Assembly: GCF_000715075.1 (NCBI RefSeq) | Contig: NC_134102.1 | Location: 110,248,001 to 110,312,000, forward strand | Source of the DNA: Nicotiana tabacum | Lineage: Eukaryota; Streptophyta; Magnoliopsida; Solanales; Solanaceae | Direction of reading: 5' to 3' | DNA length: 64,000 nucleotides | Part shown: positions 45,801 through 56,421 of the stretch, piece by piece | How the letters are laid out: every line of letters starts with the position of its first letter | Numbering within the stretch: the first letter of the stretch is position 1 | Translations under genes and position numbers: made by a program | Notes under the pieces: generated by a model | Seen by the model: the letters and a program-made list of their open reading frames with translations, nothing else | Databases searched by the model: none | What the model was told of the DNA's origin: nothing

Positions 45801-48800
45801 ATTCGGAGCATTTTCCGGTGGTAATGGGGGTTACACCAAGGATCTGCGCTCAACCCTTTCCTATTTGTCTTGGCGATAGACGCTCTGACACATCATATTC
45901 AAGGAGAGGTGCCATGGTGTATGTTATTTGCTGATGATATAGTCCTGATTGATGAGACGCGAGGCGGTATCGACGAGAGGCTGGAGGTTTGGAGACAGAC
46001 CCTGGAGTCTAAAGGTTTCAAGTTGAGCAAGACCAAGACAGAATACTTAGAATGCAAGTTAAGTGACATAACGGGGGAAACGGACTGTGACGTGAGGCTT
46101 GATTCAAAGTCATCCCCAAGAAAGGGAGTTTTAAGTATCTTGGGTCAATTATCCAGGGGAACAGGGAGATCGACGAGGATGTCACACACCGTATAGGGGC
46201 AAGATGGATGAAATGGAGGTTAGCATCTGGCGTCTTGTGTAACAAAAAGGTGCCACCAGAACTTAAAACAAGTTTTATAGAGCGGTGGTTAGACCGGCCA
46301 TGTTGTATGGGGCAGAGTGTTCGTCAGTCAAGAATTCTCATATCCAGAAGATGAAAGTAGCAGAAATGAGGATGTTGAGGTGGATGTGCGAACATACTAT
46401 GTTGGATAAGATTAGGAATGAAGATATTCGGGCAAAGGTGGGGGGTGGCACCCATGGATGATAAAATGCGGGAAGCGAGGCTTAGTTGGTTCGGGCACGT
46501 GCGGAGGAGAAGCCTTGACGCCCCGGTTAGGAGGTGCGAGCGGTTGGCCTTGTCATGTCTGAGAAGAGGTAGAGGACGGCCTATAAAATATTGGGGAGAG
46601 GTTATCATGCAGGACATGGCGCAACTCCCGCTAACCGAGAACATGACCTTAGATAGGAAGGTTTGGAGGGCGAGTATTAAGGTCGTAGGTTAGTAGGTAG
46701 TTGAGCGTTTTTCTTCCCCATTGAGGGTGTTAGGCTAGTTTGTTAGTGTCCTGCTTTAGTTTGATAGTGGTACTTATTGTGTTCGTATTGATTTTCTGCT
46801 CCGGTTGCCTAGTACCTTTCCAGTGCTCTGATTGACGATACTGCATTTTCCTTTTCTTTTTTTTATTCTTAGGTTGTTGGGACTGTCTTCCTAACGTATT
46901 GTTGTTGTTACTGTTCCATTGCCTCTTTTTCATCTACTTATGCCGAGGGTCTCTCTACCCCGAGGTAGGGGTAAGGTCTGCGCAGTGTTTTAAATAGCGT
47001 GAGACGACAAAAAGCGATGAGGGCCCGCTTTACTGAGGCAAGAAGCGAGAAGCGTAGCGCTCGCCTTTTTTATGTGAAGTGCCAATTAATACAAAAAAAA
47101 TATTAAATTTGCATATATAAATAACTAAAAACTCAATAACAACAGCATATTAATAAATATATAAATTCAAAAACTCAATAGATAGAAATCAAATATTTTA
47201 ATATACTGTTTATAGAGAGAAATTAATTGTAATTAAAGAGAGAAAATAACAGTTAATTGAAATTGTAATTATAGAGAGAAGTTAATATGCAAGTAATTGT
47301 TTACTAAACTGGAAAAAAAAATCAAAAGAGAGAAACAGAAGAAGAAAGAAGAGAAGCAAAAACAGAGGTGAAAGAAAAGAAAGAAAGAATATTTCTGTTG
47401 GAAATCAGTTGTTGCCGGAAAGAAGAAGAACAAAGAAGACTTAATACCTGAAAAAGAAAAAAAGAAAAGGAAGAAAGAAGAGAGGCTTACTGCCGGAAAA
47501 GACGCCGGAAAAACAGAGGCTTACTGCCGGAAAAAGAAAGAAGAGAAGCTTACTGCCGGAAAAAGAAAGAGAAAAGAAAGAAGAAGAAAAAAAGAAAGAA
47601 AGAAGAAAGAAGAAAGAAGAAACAGGTACCTGGGAGTCAAGAAAACCCTAACTTTTATTTAAGTCTCTTCTTTTTTTTTTAAAAGCGACGCCTCTGTCGC
47701 TACCTCGCCTCGCCGGCGCTACTTCGCCTCGTCGGCGCTTTTTAAAAACGCATCGCAACATACCAAAAAAAGTGTCTGAGCCTCGCTTCGCGTCGCTACT
47801 CGGTATTAGCGACGTAGCGAGCGCTATTTACAATACTGAGTTTGCGTACACACTACCCTCCCCAAACCTCACATGTGGGATTATACTGGGTTGTTGTTGT
47901 TGTAACTATTGACTATGCAAAATCTCCAAGAACTTCCTATTTTCTACAATCTGCAGAGTTTGATTCTCTATTTTTTATAAGGTAAATAATTTTATTAATA
48001 ATGGGAAAATCTCCTATATTTTGCAGTATACCAAAAAGTAGAGAATTTGCAACCTAATATAATTTTCTACATTTGATTCTATGTTCTACCACCAACATAT
48101 AAAAGAAAGGTTCTCAAAAGGCAAGGTGAATTGCACCACCAATTATACAAACTTAAAAGCAGATTTTAAATTGTACCACCTCCTTAAAAGAAAATTGGTA
48201 TAGAGCAAAGAAACTTGGTCAGGTAAATGAGTAGTCTCATGGAAGTGCAGATAGAATAGTGGAAATGGGCAGCACTAAAACAGTTATTTAGAATCGGAAT
48301 GATAGCCAAAGGAGCTAGGTTTTTTCTTCTTTTGAACGTCTCACATCCTTGACCATAGCCAACATTAACCGCTGTGCACAGAACAGTTTCACTACTGTGC
48401 AGTGTCCACCGTAACTGACTAACAACCTCTCTGTGTAGCTACAAGTGGACCACGTTGTTGATAAAACCAGCTAACATATGTATATTTCTTTTCCTTAAAA
48501 TTTCAACAGCAAGATTGGACCCCTTGTTGTCATCCCCGTGAGGCTCTTTTCTAGTTTTCTTTACTTTTTATCCTTCTTTTTATTGTTTTTCTATATTTTT
48601 TATCCAAGTAAGTCATTGGATTGATTTGTTTTATCCTTTAAGAGAATAAGCTACTACCTACACAAAGATGCTAGCACTTATGAAATCATAGAAAGTATAA
48701 GATAACTCCACTGTGTAAGCTTCACCGTCGGTTCCATTAACAAATTAAAGATGATTGTTGTAAATTAAAGATGATTGCTCCATTAACAAATTACAGTATG

Positions 48801-51632
48801 ATGAATCCTCAACGTCATTTAGGTTCATAGGTGCACCACTATGGTGATTGAAAGGGCTAAAAGGAACGAGGTAAATCTAAAATTACATTGAGAGAAGTTT
48901 TCTCAAAAGATCTACATTCTTTAGGAATCACTGTAGACTTAACTAAGAATAAAATAGAATGGAAGAAAAAAATCCATATAAAGATATCAACTAGACGAGG
49001 TTAATAATCAATTGTTGTTTTTACACTTACACTAGGTCCAGTTTGAGATAAATACAAGATTTAGAGAATCTAATTTGCCTCAAAAGACAAATTGCTTACC
49101 AGTATTATAATGAAATGGACCCAAATAGAATGAAATATATAGATGATTCATATCATCAAACCCAACTAATTCGGGATTGAGGTATAGTTGATAGTTGATT
49201 AACAAGTACACGAGAAACATATGATAACTTTAGATGATCTGAAACTTCCCTCCCATCTCAGCACTTCAAATGGTAATTCTTGAAACTTTCATACAACAAA
49301 TGGCCCTCCTAAAGGCTAAAACTTCAGGCATTGTTTAAAGAAAGGTTCTTAACCGGAAGTAAAAATTCATCATGGACCATAATGATTTTTGCCGGCTAAA
49401 GCGGTAGTGGTAGTGTCAGCTATTAGCCAGTAAATCTGAAACCAACTTTCACGTTGACAAAAGCAAGAGTTTGAAAGATAATCATCCCCAGCAAAAGAAA
49501 AATGAATGAGGAGAACTTCAAGGATAGCATGAAGGAAAAAGCATTTTGAGAATATCAACAACTCAGCACCTCAGCATTGGATCAGAAGACTAAAAGTTTG
49601 GGCTAATGACTAAATCAAATGCTCTCATGAGCAAGCATAATGTCAGGTATATGAGAATCATGCTACAAGAAGCATACCTCCGCTTCTAAAGATGTTCTCG
49701 AGTCTCCCTTGAAGGAACACAATTCCTGAAAAAGACTAGCCCATTTAACCGCCTTTCTCAACCGACCAATGAGATAGCTTCTTTGGCGTGCATTTGGTCC
49801 ATCAGGCAATGTTTTCTTTTCCATAGCATGACTCCAAGCTCTCTCAGCTGTATAGAGAACCAAGTGAAGAAACCTACAATGAGCCCAAATCATTTACATT
49901 GTTATGTTTTGAGTCTGACAAGTTCAATACAACTATGACTCATATTGGGCAGATAAGATTGTTCATGACTCAATAGGCTCCTGTCTCACCAAAAACGTAC
50001 AATACTTCCCTCTATATACTTCTTCGAGGGACTAGATCTTTAACATTTCAACTTTTAGAAATAACTCAAGAAAATGCATCCAAAAGCTCTAAAGAAGGAG
50101 TCATGATAGCAGCCCTAAACAAGGCATCATGATAGCCTAATCAACAATCAAATAATGTGAGAAATTAGAACTTAGACTTCCAAACATACATTGTTGAATA
50201 AAAGAACCCAAAGGTCCATTGGGGCTTTAGGCGCAAAGCGCAAATAAAGCATGGGCTTTAACGAAGAAAGACGCAAATGGACTAAGGGAGAAAAAATACA
50301 AATATCTATGTGTAGTCCAAGACTAATACTTATAAGCATGAATAAAATTATATGGACAAAGAAATTAAAAAAAAAAGGATTACGATAAAGTGAATAACAA
50401 TTGTTTAGTGTCGCCTCTTCGGGATTACGCTCATTAGGTACGCTCATTGGGAAGGAAAAGTATGTCTTAGCCTTGATGACGACACTAAAGCACCCATTAA
50501 GCGAGGTGAAGAGCTCATCATGTTTTGCGCCTCGCTCCAGGGCTTAAGCACGCTTTAAGCACACCTTTGACAACACTGATATCGATGCAATAATAAGTGT
50601 GATCTAATGTGAAATGAAAATCATGAGAGATCATATTCGAGTCCGAGCAGAGATAAAAAATTGGTAGCTAAAGTTATTCAGCACCTTTACTAGTGGGAGG
50701 TAGCAAGTACGCGGTGGAATAATCGAGGAGTGCACAAGCTCTCCCATACACCACCAGTATTTTAAAAAGGTGTGAGATTTTAAGAATGGTTAGTTTTAGG
50801 AAATCCCGCATTTGTCTTTAAGACAAACAGATCAACCAAAACGGGATGCATATAAAGGATTCATATTTTCGACCCTAATTAGTTTGAAATTGAAGAATAC
50901 TTGGCATTGTTGTCACAAGTAAATATCATTTTCATTCAGTTTCAAAAAAGTAAATATCATTTTCATAAGGCATTTCTATATGTTCTGCCACTCTAGGTGT
51001 CCATTAATTCAACCAATGAAACCCAAAAAACTGGGAAATTACAACCAATCCATCACTCAAATAACACACCAAATTTAACACTAGCAATAACAACACATCA
51101 CAAACAACATAAAAGCACACACACCTCACTTCAGTGACCGTAGCTACTGAAATCGCACGCTTAGTGTATTTCACACGCCCGTGAGTGAACTTGAGCGATT
51201 TATACAATCTCCTTAATCGAGCCGTACAATACCTCCTGCAAATTCCAATTTTCTAAATCCTTTTACACCAAAATCACTCAAAACAAATTATACCTAAGGA
51301 ATTTGATTCATTTTTCTGCTGAACATGTGTGTGGGTGTGTGACGGAATCGTACCTGTAACGAGCGTAATCACCGAATCGCAATCCATGCTGCATTTGAGC
51401 AGATTTTAAAAGCTGTAACACTACAAAACCATATAAAAGTAGTTAAAATTCAGTGATCTAAAAGATAAGAACATTCCAAAATTTTCATGGCAATTGGAGA
51501 AACGAACGAAGAAGTTTCAACGCATAAGCTCTTACCATTGACGGAGAACTTAGGGTTAGTTGTGATCTGATCAGAAGGAATAGAAGCCTGATCGTCGATT
51601 TCCATGGCGGAAGTTTCTTTCTGCTTTGCCAT
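39885..51632 (-). CDS. SRP68: Signal recognition particle subunit SRP68
   Basis: 13 exons on the minus strand give 603 residues: 51632-51536, 51420-51354, 51235-51125, 49873-49678, 45251-45166, 44953-44758, 44564-44453, 43210-43083, 42946-42740, 42606-42497, 41716-41587, 41327-41178, 40106-39885. Family motifs: [31 protein letters not shown] and [21 protein letters not shown] in the N-terminal RNA-binding part. The helical middle includes [36 protein letters not shown] and [23 protein letters not shown]. The end, [12 protein letters not shown]...[10 protein letters not shown], is the SRP72-contact region. SRP68 with SRP72 binds the 7SL RNA S domain and helps the particle deliver ribosomes to the ER. 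Introns carry a LINE, a TRIM and SINE-like pieces, yet all splice sites and the frame are intact. The ATG used is the only one giving the conserved start MAKQKE...AMEIDD. Confidence 0.96.
40456..40473. repeat. Poly-G tract in SRP68 intron 12
   Basis: A run of about 15 G residues on the plus strand (poly-C in the transcript); assembly length may be unreliable here. Confidence 0.9.
43755..44077 (-). mobile_element. TRIM retrotransposon in SRP68 intron 7
   Basis: A miniature LTR retrotransposon, about 320 bases. Two direct repeats, 43755-43869 and 43968-44076, start TGATA(T/A)ATGGACCTTGGGCC and end in CA after GATGTGGGACT. Read on the minus strand, the 5' LTR is followed directly by a primer site TGGTATCAGA (43967-43958). 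The 3' LTR is preceded by a purine tract GAGTGAGGGGG. The internal region is only 98 bases and noncoding. ATATT occurs on both sides (43750-43754 and 44078-44082), allowing one extra A at the right end. It depends on other elements for reverse transcriptase. LTRs differ at several positions and small indels, so the insertion is not new. Confidence 0.88.
45500..46693 (+). pseudogene. LINE reverse transcriptase remnant
   Basis: Readable in shifting frames: [22 protein letters not shown] (about 45530-45600), [17 protein letters not shown] (45650-45700), then a frameshift near 45835 to [20 protein letters not shown] (about 45915-45975) with the catalytic FADD. After further shifts comes the C-terminal RTE segment [20 protein letters not shown] and [11 protein letters not shown] up to 46693. 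The frameshifts and missing N-terminus make it inactive. Confidence 0.85.
46983..47838. mobile_element. hAT-like non-autonomous element inside the LINE 3' end
   Basis: 856 bases. Left end CAGTGTTTTAAATAGCG and right end, read inverted, CAGTATTGTAAATAGCG form a 17-base terminal inverted repeat with two mismatches. Flanks GGTCTGCG (46975-46982) and AGTTTGCG (47839-47846) are an eight-base duplication with two mismatches. The original LINE/SINE sequence GGTCTGCGTACACAC is restored on removal. Interior is purine-rich (GAAAGAAGAAG) and noncoding. Confidence 0.88.
47330..47640 (+). repeat. Purine-rich GAAAGAAGAAG / TTACTGCCGGAAAA repeats
   Basis: Almost all A and G, with four or five copies of CTTACTGCCGGAAAA or a close variant. 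Internal part of the hAT-like element. Confidence 0.8.
49070..49200 (+). mobile_element. SINE-like fragment in SRP68 intron 4
   Basis: GATGATTCATATCATCAAACCCAACTAATTCGGGATTGAGG, written in parts here: GATTCATAT, CCCAACTAATTCGG, GATTGAGG. Related to 32862-32975. It lacks a clear TTG tail. Confidence 0.4.
50189..50578. mobile_element. Possible hAT-like element in SRP68 intron 3
   Basis: The right end, read inverted, is CAGTGTTGTCAAAGGTG and the left end CATTGTTGAATAAAAG; GCGCAAAGCGC and TTTTGCGCCTCGC lie inside each end. It resembles the 46983 element in design. No matching target duplication was found, so the borders are tentative. Confidence 0.4.
50800..50912 (+). mobile_element. SINE-like fragment in SRP68 intron 3
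   Basis: AAAGGATTCATATTTTCGACCC, TTAGTTTGAAATTGAAG and a short TTG-containing end. Same type as 32862 and 49070, more decayed. Confidence 0.35.
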
Positions 51633-51849
51633 TGTCCAGAAATTAGCTTACGGCGGAGCGACCTACGTTTTCTGATTTACGTTTGACGAGACCCTATCGC
51701 AGAAATGTCCTGGGTTTTTTTATTTGGGTTTTTTTTAGAATTAGTTATTTTTTGGTTAACTTTTTGGACATGATGTTAAGAATGGATAGATTACTTACTA
51801 TAGATTAATGAAAAGGGCAAAAAAAAGTGGGGCAAAAAAAAGTGGTCGT
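51633..51849 (-). promoter_or_regulatory. SRP68 upstream region
   Basis: Only 217 bases separate the SRP68 start codon from the outer end of a Copia LTR in the same orientation. No clear TATA box. CGCAGAAATGTCC, GACGAG and an A/T-rich tract are all that stands out. Confidence 0.45.
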
Positions 51850-52139
51850 TGTTACGAAATAAAAGCAAATACAACAAGCACTAGTATGCAATTAATTAGA
51901 ACAAGGAAACAATAATATTAGAAGAGACATTTTCAACTTTATGGATTAGGTTCATCGCTGAACCTATTAATAAAAATATTTTATTATTAGAAAATCAATC
52001 CAAATATGTTATGAATATAGAACTAATCCAAATATGTTAATGAATATAAAACTAGTCCAAAATCTGTTATGAATACAAAACCATTCCAAAACATGTTATA
52101 TGGACATTCATCGTTGCAATACTTGCAGGATTTATAACA
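51850..52139 (-). mobile_element. 3' LTR of a Copia element
   Basis: On the minus strand it starts TGTTATAAATCC directly after the purine tract CCAAGGGGAG (52149-52140). It ends ...TTTCGTAACA, giving a TGTTA/TAACA inverted end. About 290 bases, with internal repeats of CAAATATGTTATGAATA. The other LTR was not found. Confidence 0.6.
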
Positions 52140-52357
52140 CTCCCCTTGGATGTTCATTAACATATAATGTGCCTCATTAAAACCTTACTAAGAAAAATCA
52201 AGTAAAAAAATCCTAGTGAATAAAAAAGAGTACACATATCATCTAATACGCACTTAAGAGTTGCCTCATTAAAAACCTTACCAGGAAAACCCAAATGGGA
52301 CAAAATTCGGTTAAGGAAAAAAGAGTACAACGCGTATTTCTCCCCATGATAAAAACT

Positions 52358-52666
52358 TTATTTAATATCTCGGAGACGGCGCATTCCAATCTTGTATCTC
52401 AACTTCTCAAATGTTGATGTCGATAATGCCTTAGTGAACAAATCTATCAAATTATTACTTGAACGAATGTGTTGCGCATTTAATTCACCATTCTTTTGAA
52501 GATCATGCGTGAAAAAGAATTTTGGTGAAATATGTTTTGTTCTATCTCCTTTAATACATCTCACTTTTAGTTGAGTTATACATGCAACATTGTCTTCATA
52601 CAATATTATTGGAATATCCTTTTCACTACATATCTCCTGAATATGTTGAGTTATTGATCTCAACAA
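52358..52666 (-). pseudogene. Copia RNase H C-terminal part
   Basis: IILYEDNVACITQLK, GDRTKHISPKFFFTHDLQ, HIRSSNNLIDLFTKAL and STFEKLRYKIGMRRL are the conserved Ty1/Copia RNase H end. It is separated from 52715-53128 by a short out-of-frame join. Confidence 0.9.
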
Positions 52667-52714
52667 AAAGCATTCTCGACTCGCTTCATGATTTGCTATT
52701 ATCTCTGCGTGATT

Positions 52715-53128
52715 TTAAGAAGTAGCAATCAGAGTTTGTTTTGTTGAGCACCATGATATAGCAGTACCTCCACATATGAATAAATAGCCTATTTGAGATT
52801 GACAATTATGTGGGCCATACAAATATCCTGCATCTGCATAACCAATCTGTTCTGACCTAGATTCATTTGAATAAAATAATCTCATATCAATGGTCCCTCG
52901 CAGATATCTGAATAGATTCTTAATACCATTCCAGTGTCTTTGTGTTGGGAAAGAACTAAATATTGCTAACAAACTTACAGAAAAAGCTATATCTAGTCTA
53001 GAATGATTAGCAATATACATTAACGCTCCAATCGCACTAAGATATGGTATTTCAGCACTTAGAAGTTCTTCATTATTTTCACGAGGACGAAATGGATATT
53101 TATTTATATCAAGCGATCTCACAACCAT
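52715..53128 (-). pseudogene. Copia RT/RNase H middle part
   Basis: Contains YLSAIGALMYIANHSRLDIAF, HWNGIKNLFRYLRGT and GYADAGYL...GYLFICGGTAISWCSTKQ, in standard Copia order before the RNase H end. Confidence 0.9.
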
Positions 53129-53192
53129 CGGGGGTACTCAATGAATATGTTATATCCATATAAAAGTGCATCAAAATATTTTCAATGTACAT

Positions 53193-53406
53193 TGATTGAC
53201 AAATATTCCATTTTTCAAATGCTTAATTTGTAAGCCAAGACAAAATTTTATCTTTCCAAGATCTTTCATTTCAAATTCTTTTCTTCAAACATTCTACTGT
53301 GATTGACAAATATTCCATTTTTCAAATGCTTAATTTGTAAGCCAAGATAAAAATTTGTCTTTCCAAGATCTTTCATTTCAAATTCTTTTCTTTAAACATT
53401 CTACTG
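53193..53406. repeat. 107-bp tandem duplication inside the Copia pol
   Basis: Two adjacent copies, 53193-53299 and 53300-53406, both starting TGATTGACAAATATTCC and ending ACATTCTACTG, with few differences. 107 is not a multiple of three, so the duplication breaks the pol frame. Confidence 0.9.
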
Positions 53407-53815
53407 CCTTTGGAAGCTCTTCAGGAGTTCCAATGATATTTAAGTCATCAACATACACAATTATTATGAAAAATTCAGATCCAGATTTTTTTGTAAAGAC
53501 ACAAGGACAAATTGGGTCATTATTGTACCCTTCTTTCAATAGGTATTCGCTAAGGCGATTATACCACATGCGCCTTGATTGCTTCAATCCGTATAAGGAT
53601 TTCTGAAGCTTTATCCAACAAGTTTTCCCGGAATCTTTGTATGTTTCAGGCACTTTGAATCTTTCAAAGATTTTCATAAAAAATTCGTTGTCCGGTGAGC
53701 CATATAAATAGGCCGTGATAATATTCATAAGACACATATCAAGTTTTTCATGAATTGCTAGACTAATAAGATACCTAAATGTGATTGCATCCACCAAAGG
53801 AGAATATGTCTTCAT
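53378..53815 (-). pseudogene. Copia reverse transcriptase
   Basis: TYSPLVDAITFRYLISLA, AYLYGSPDNEFFMKI, WIKLQKSLYGLKQSRRMWYNRL and the catalytic YVDDLNIIG. The usual aspartate in DV(K)TA(Y/F)LYG is altered (MNIITAYLYG). Truncated at the 107-bp duplication. Confidence 0.92.
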
Positions 53816-55040
53816 ATAACTAATGCCAGGATAATTACGAAAATCTTGTACTACAAGTCATCTTTATATCTATAGACTTGTCTTTCATTTCACTTTTTGC
53901 ACAAAAATATATTTGTACCTCATGGGGCTTTATACTTTCAGGTGTTGGGACTATCCGTCCAACTTCACATTTTTCAGGTGAAGTCAATCTTGATTGTATA
54001 TTTTTTATTTTTTTCAATCATTTATCTGTCCACATTACATGATAGATTTGAGCTCAAGATCCTCATCAATATTAATAATATTGAGCGCTACATTATATCA
54101 ACAATATCGTCGACGATCATTTTACATCGATTTCATCATCACTCAATAAAGACCTAACTTATCGAGATCTCATTATTTTCAGGTACTTGAGCCTTTCCCA
54201 TGAGGTCTCATAAAGTGTTATGTTGCAGTGCTCTTATACAACACTTGTCTCCTTATTATGCGTATTATGACCATCTTGATCAATTTCTCATCTCCTTCTT
54301 CAAGGAGTTTTATTTTTGAAATCGATTAGTCTATTATACTTCATGCGTGCCATAGACTTTGTCCTTCATTAACTTTATTTTATTTGGAGCATTAGCGGCT
54401 GAAATATGATATTTAGCTTTTGGGTCAATAAATTTGTCTGGCGATATTTTGCAAATGAATTATCACTTGAACTTCAAGTTCATATTTTCTTGTACGAGGA
54501 TCTAAAAATACTCATAATAATTCATTTCATGTACTATTACTTTTTCAGCTGCTAATTTTCTCCCCATAATGTTGGATCACCAACACATATCCCCGTCATT
54601 CTTTAGGGAACCATCTTTGTGCGTTATGGTTAATTAAATCATATAGCACATTCATATTTTTAGATAAAAATTATTTGATTCATGACCCTGAAACAATTGT
54701 GACATGGAGAATTTATCAATAACTTGTTGGCTAGATGCGTACAAGTGCTGTTGTATATTAAATAATACATCTCATACCAAATTCCTTTTTTTTTTAGAGT
54801 TTTGTTCTCATAACCAATAGTTTTGCTATAATTAGAGGCGTATAATTTTTGCTAAACTAACCGGCATTATCAAAACCATCATCATTCACTAATTTGGAAT
54901 TGTTCTCTAATATGTGAGCAAACAACCTTGTAAAGGTCAAATTGCAAGTTGATAACAAATGCACATTTGGCCAAAGATGCATTTATGAAATCATATAATA
55001 GTAAACGGTCTATATCCGGTCACTTAGTGGGCCGCAGAAA

Positions 55041-55087
<47 letters not shown>

Positions 55088-56208
55088 CAACTCTTATACA
55101 TTCCAAAAATCAGGGGATACAATTCCAAACTAAGCTGGTATAATAATCAATTTATCACGAGAACAAGCACCACAAGAAAATTCTTGAAGAATCGTCTATT
55201 TCTTCAATATATGCTAATGTGAATTCTCAAGCATTTGTGCATCTTATTTGAATCGGGATGGCCAAACCGGTCATGCCAATTGATATTTATTTCAGTAAAC
55301 CTCTAGTTTACTATGACATGTGATTCCGTCATGCTTATATTGTATAGTATAAAATAAGAGAAAAGCCGGGTAACCTTTCATATTTACCCTATGGCAATAT
55401 AAAGATATTTAATCTTCCTATTGTTTATAGTCTCAATATGAGAATCACTTTGCCTAATATCTCTGAAACTTAATAAGTTTCTTTGAGACTTGCTATAATA
55501 TAATTTTTTTATTCATGATCAATTTTATTCCTCCAAAATAGTATTAGATTTGCTCTCCCGGAGCTCTCAAATAATTTTGTACTATAAAATCTTTCTTCAC
55601 ACCATCCATATGGTGAATATCTCCTCCATGGATAAAATTATATTATTATTATCATGGTTAAAATTATTATAGGCAAAACCCTACTCTTGCTTTACTTTTG
55701 TCTTTAATAATTTTTATAAGGCATTGCAAAAAAAATTGTGAAGTACATTTCATCTAGTCACACAATAAAATTTATTCTTTTTATTTCACTCAAACCTTCC
55801 TTACAGGTGAGTTGTGTGATATTTATCCAATCATGCATTCCACGTCTTTATTTATTACCTTTATCACATATTGCCACATTCACCTTCAGGAATATGTTTG
55901 CATTCTAAATGTTTATCAAAAGTCACATTCTCTTCAAGGAATGAAGTATAATTATTGCAATGTGCTTTATTATTTTTCCATATCGATTTGATGGTAAACA
56001 TTGCCTTCACCTTTTGAAGGATATATTGAGAACCCTTATTGTTCTTCTTTTTATAATTACTACCATGATGACGATTATTATTTCGTTCTTTGCCACGACC
56101 ACGCCAATTCATATCGCCACGGTAATGATATTGTCTTCTTTCAAACTCAGCATCATTATAATCATCAATATGATGCATTGAGACTTGAACCCAATATCTT
56201 ACCTTCAT
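53816..56208 (-). pseudogene. Decayed Copia integrase and gag region
   Basis: No long frame survives. 55864-56208 reads as a gag tail: basic stretch RRQYHYRGDMNWRGRGKERNNNRHHGSN, then EENVTFDKHLECKHIPEGECGNM, as found near the gag/protease border of this Copia family. The stretch between holds a (TG)n(TA)n tract and integrase-like fragments too broken to delimit. The upstream LTR is missing. Confidence 0.6.
55041..55087. repeat. Microsatellite (TG)10(TA)13
   Basis: Pure TG run passing into a pure TA run within the Copia remnant. Confidence 0.97.
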
Positions 56209-56421
56209 AAAGACGTATTAGGCCTTAATCAACGGGACTCGAACCCAACATCTTATTATTACGGTACACCAGTACTTGAACTCGATGCCTTATTCTAAGA
56301 GTGTTGTGGGACTTACTCCCGAGCCTTTATGAAAATATCAATTATCACTCTTATCGTCATAAGCAAAAATAAAATTAGTTATAAGAACATAATCATGTCT
56401 GCCAGTCATGTATATCATGAA

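Larger units (their letters stand above)
45483..47902 (+). mobile_element. RTE-type LINE, 5' truncated, in SRP68 intron 4
   Basis: Flanked by the perfect 17-base duplication TAACTATTGACTATGCA (45466-45482 and 47903-47919), proving a single insertion event. It begins inside the reverse transcriptase; the endonuclease is missing through 5' truncation. The 3' end passes through GTAGGGGTAAGGTCTGCG, which continues after a nested insertion as TACACACTACCC, and closes with (TTG)4. Its orientation is opposite to SRP68. Confidence 0.93.

Noticed and set aside
50189..50578. Firm MITE call with target duplication
   Set aside because: Ends look hAT-like but the flanking eight bases do not match, so it is listed only as possible.
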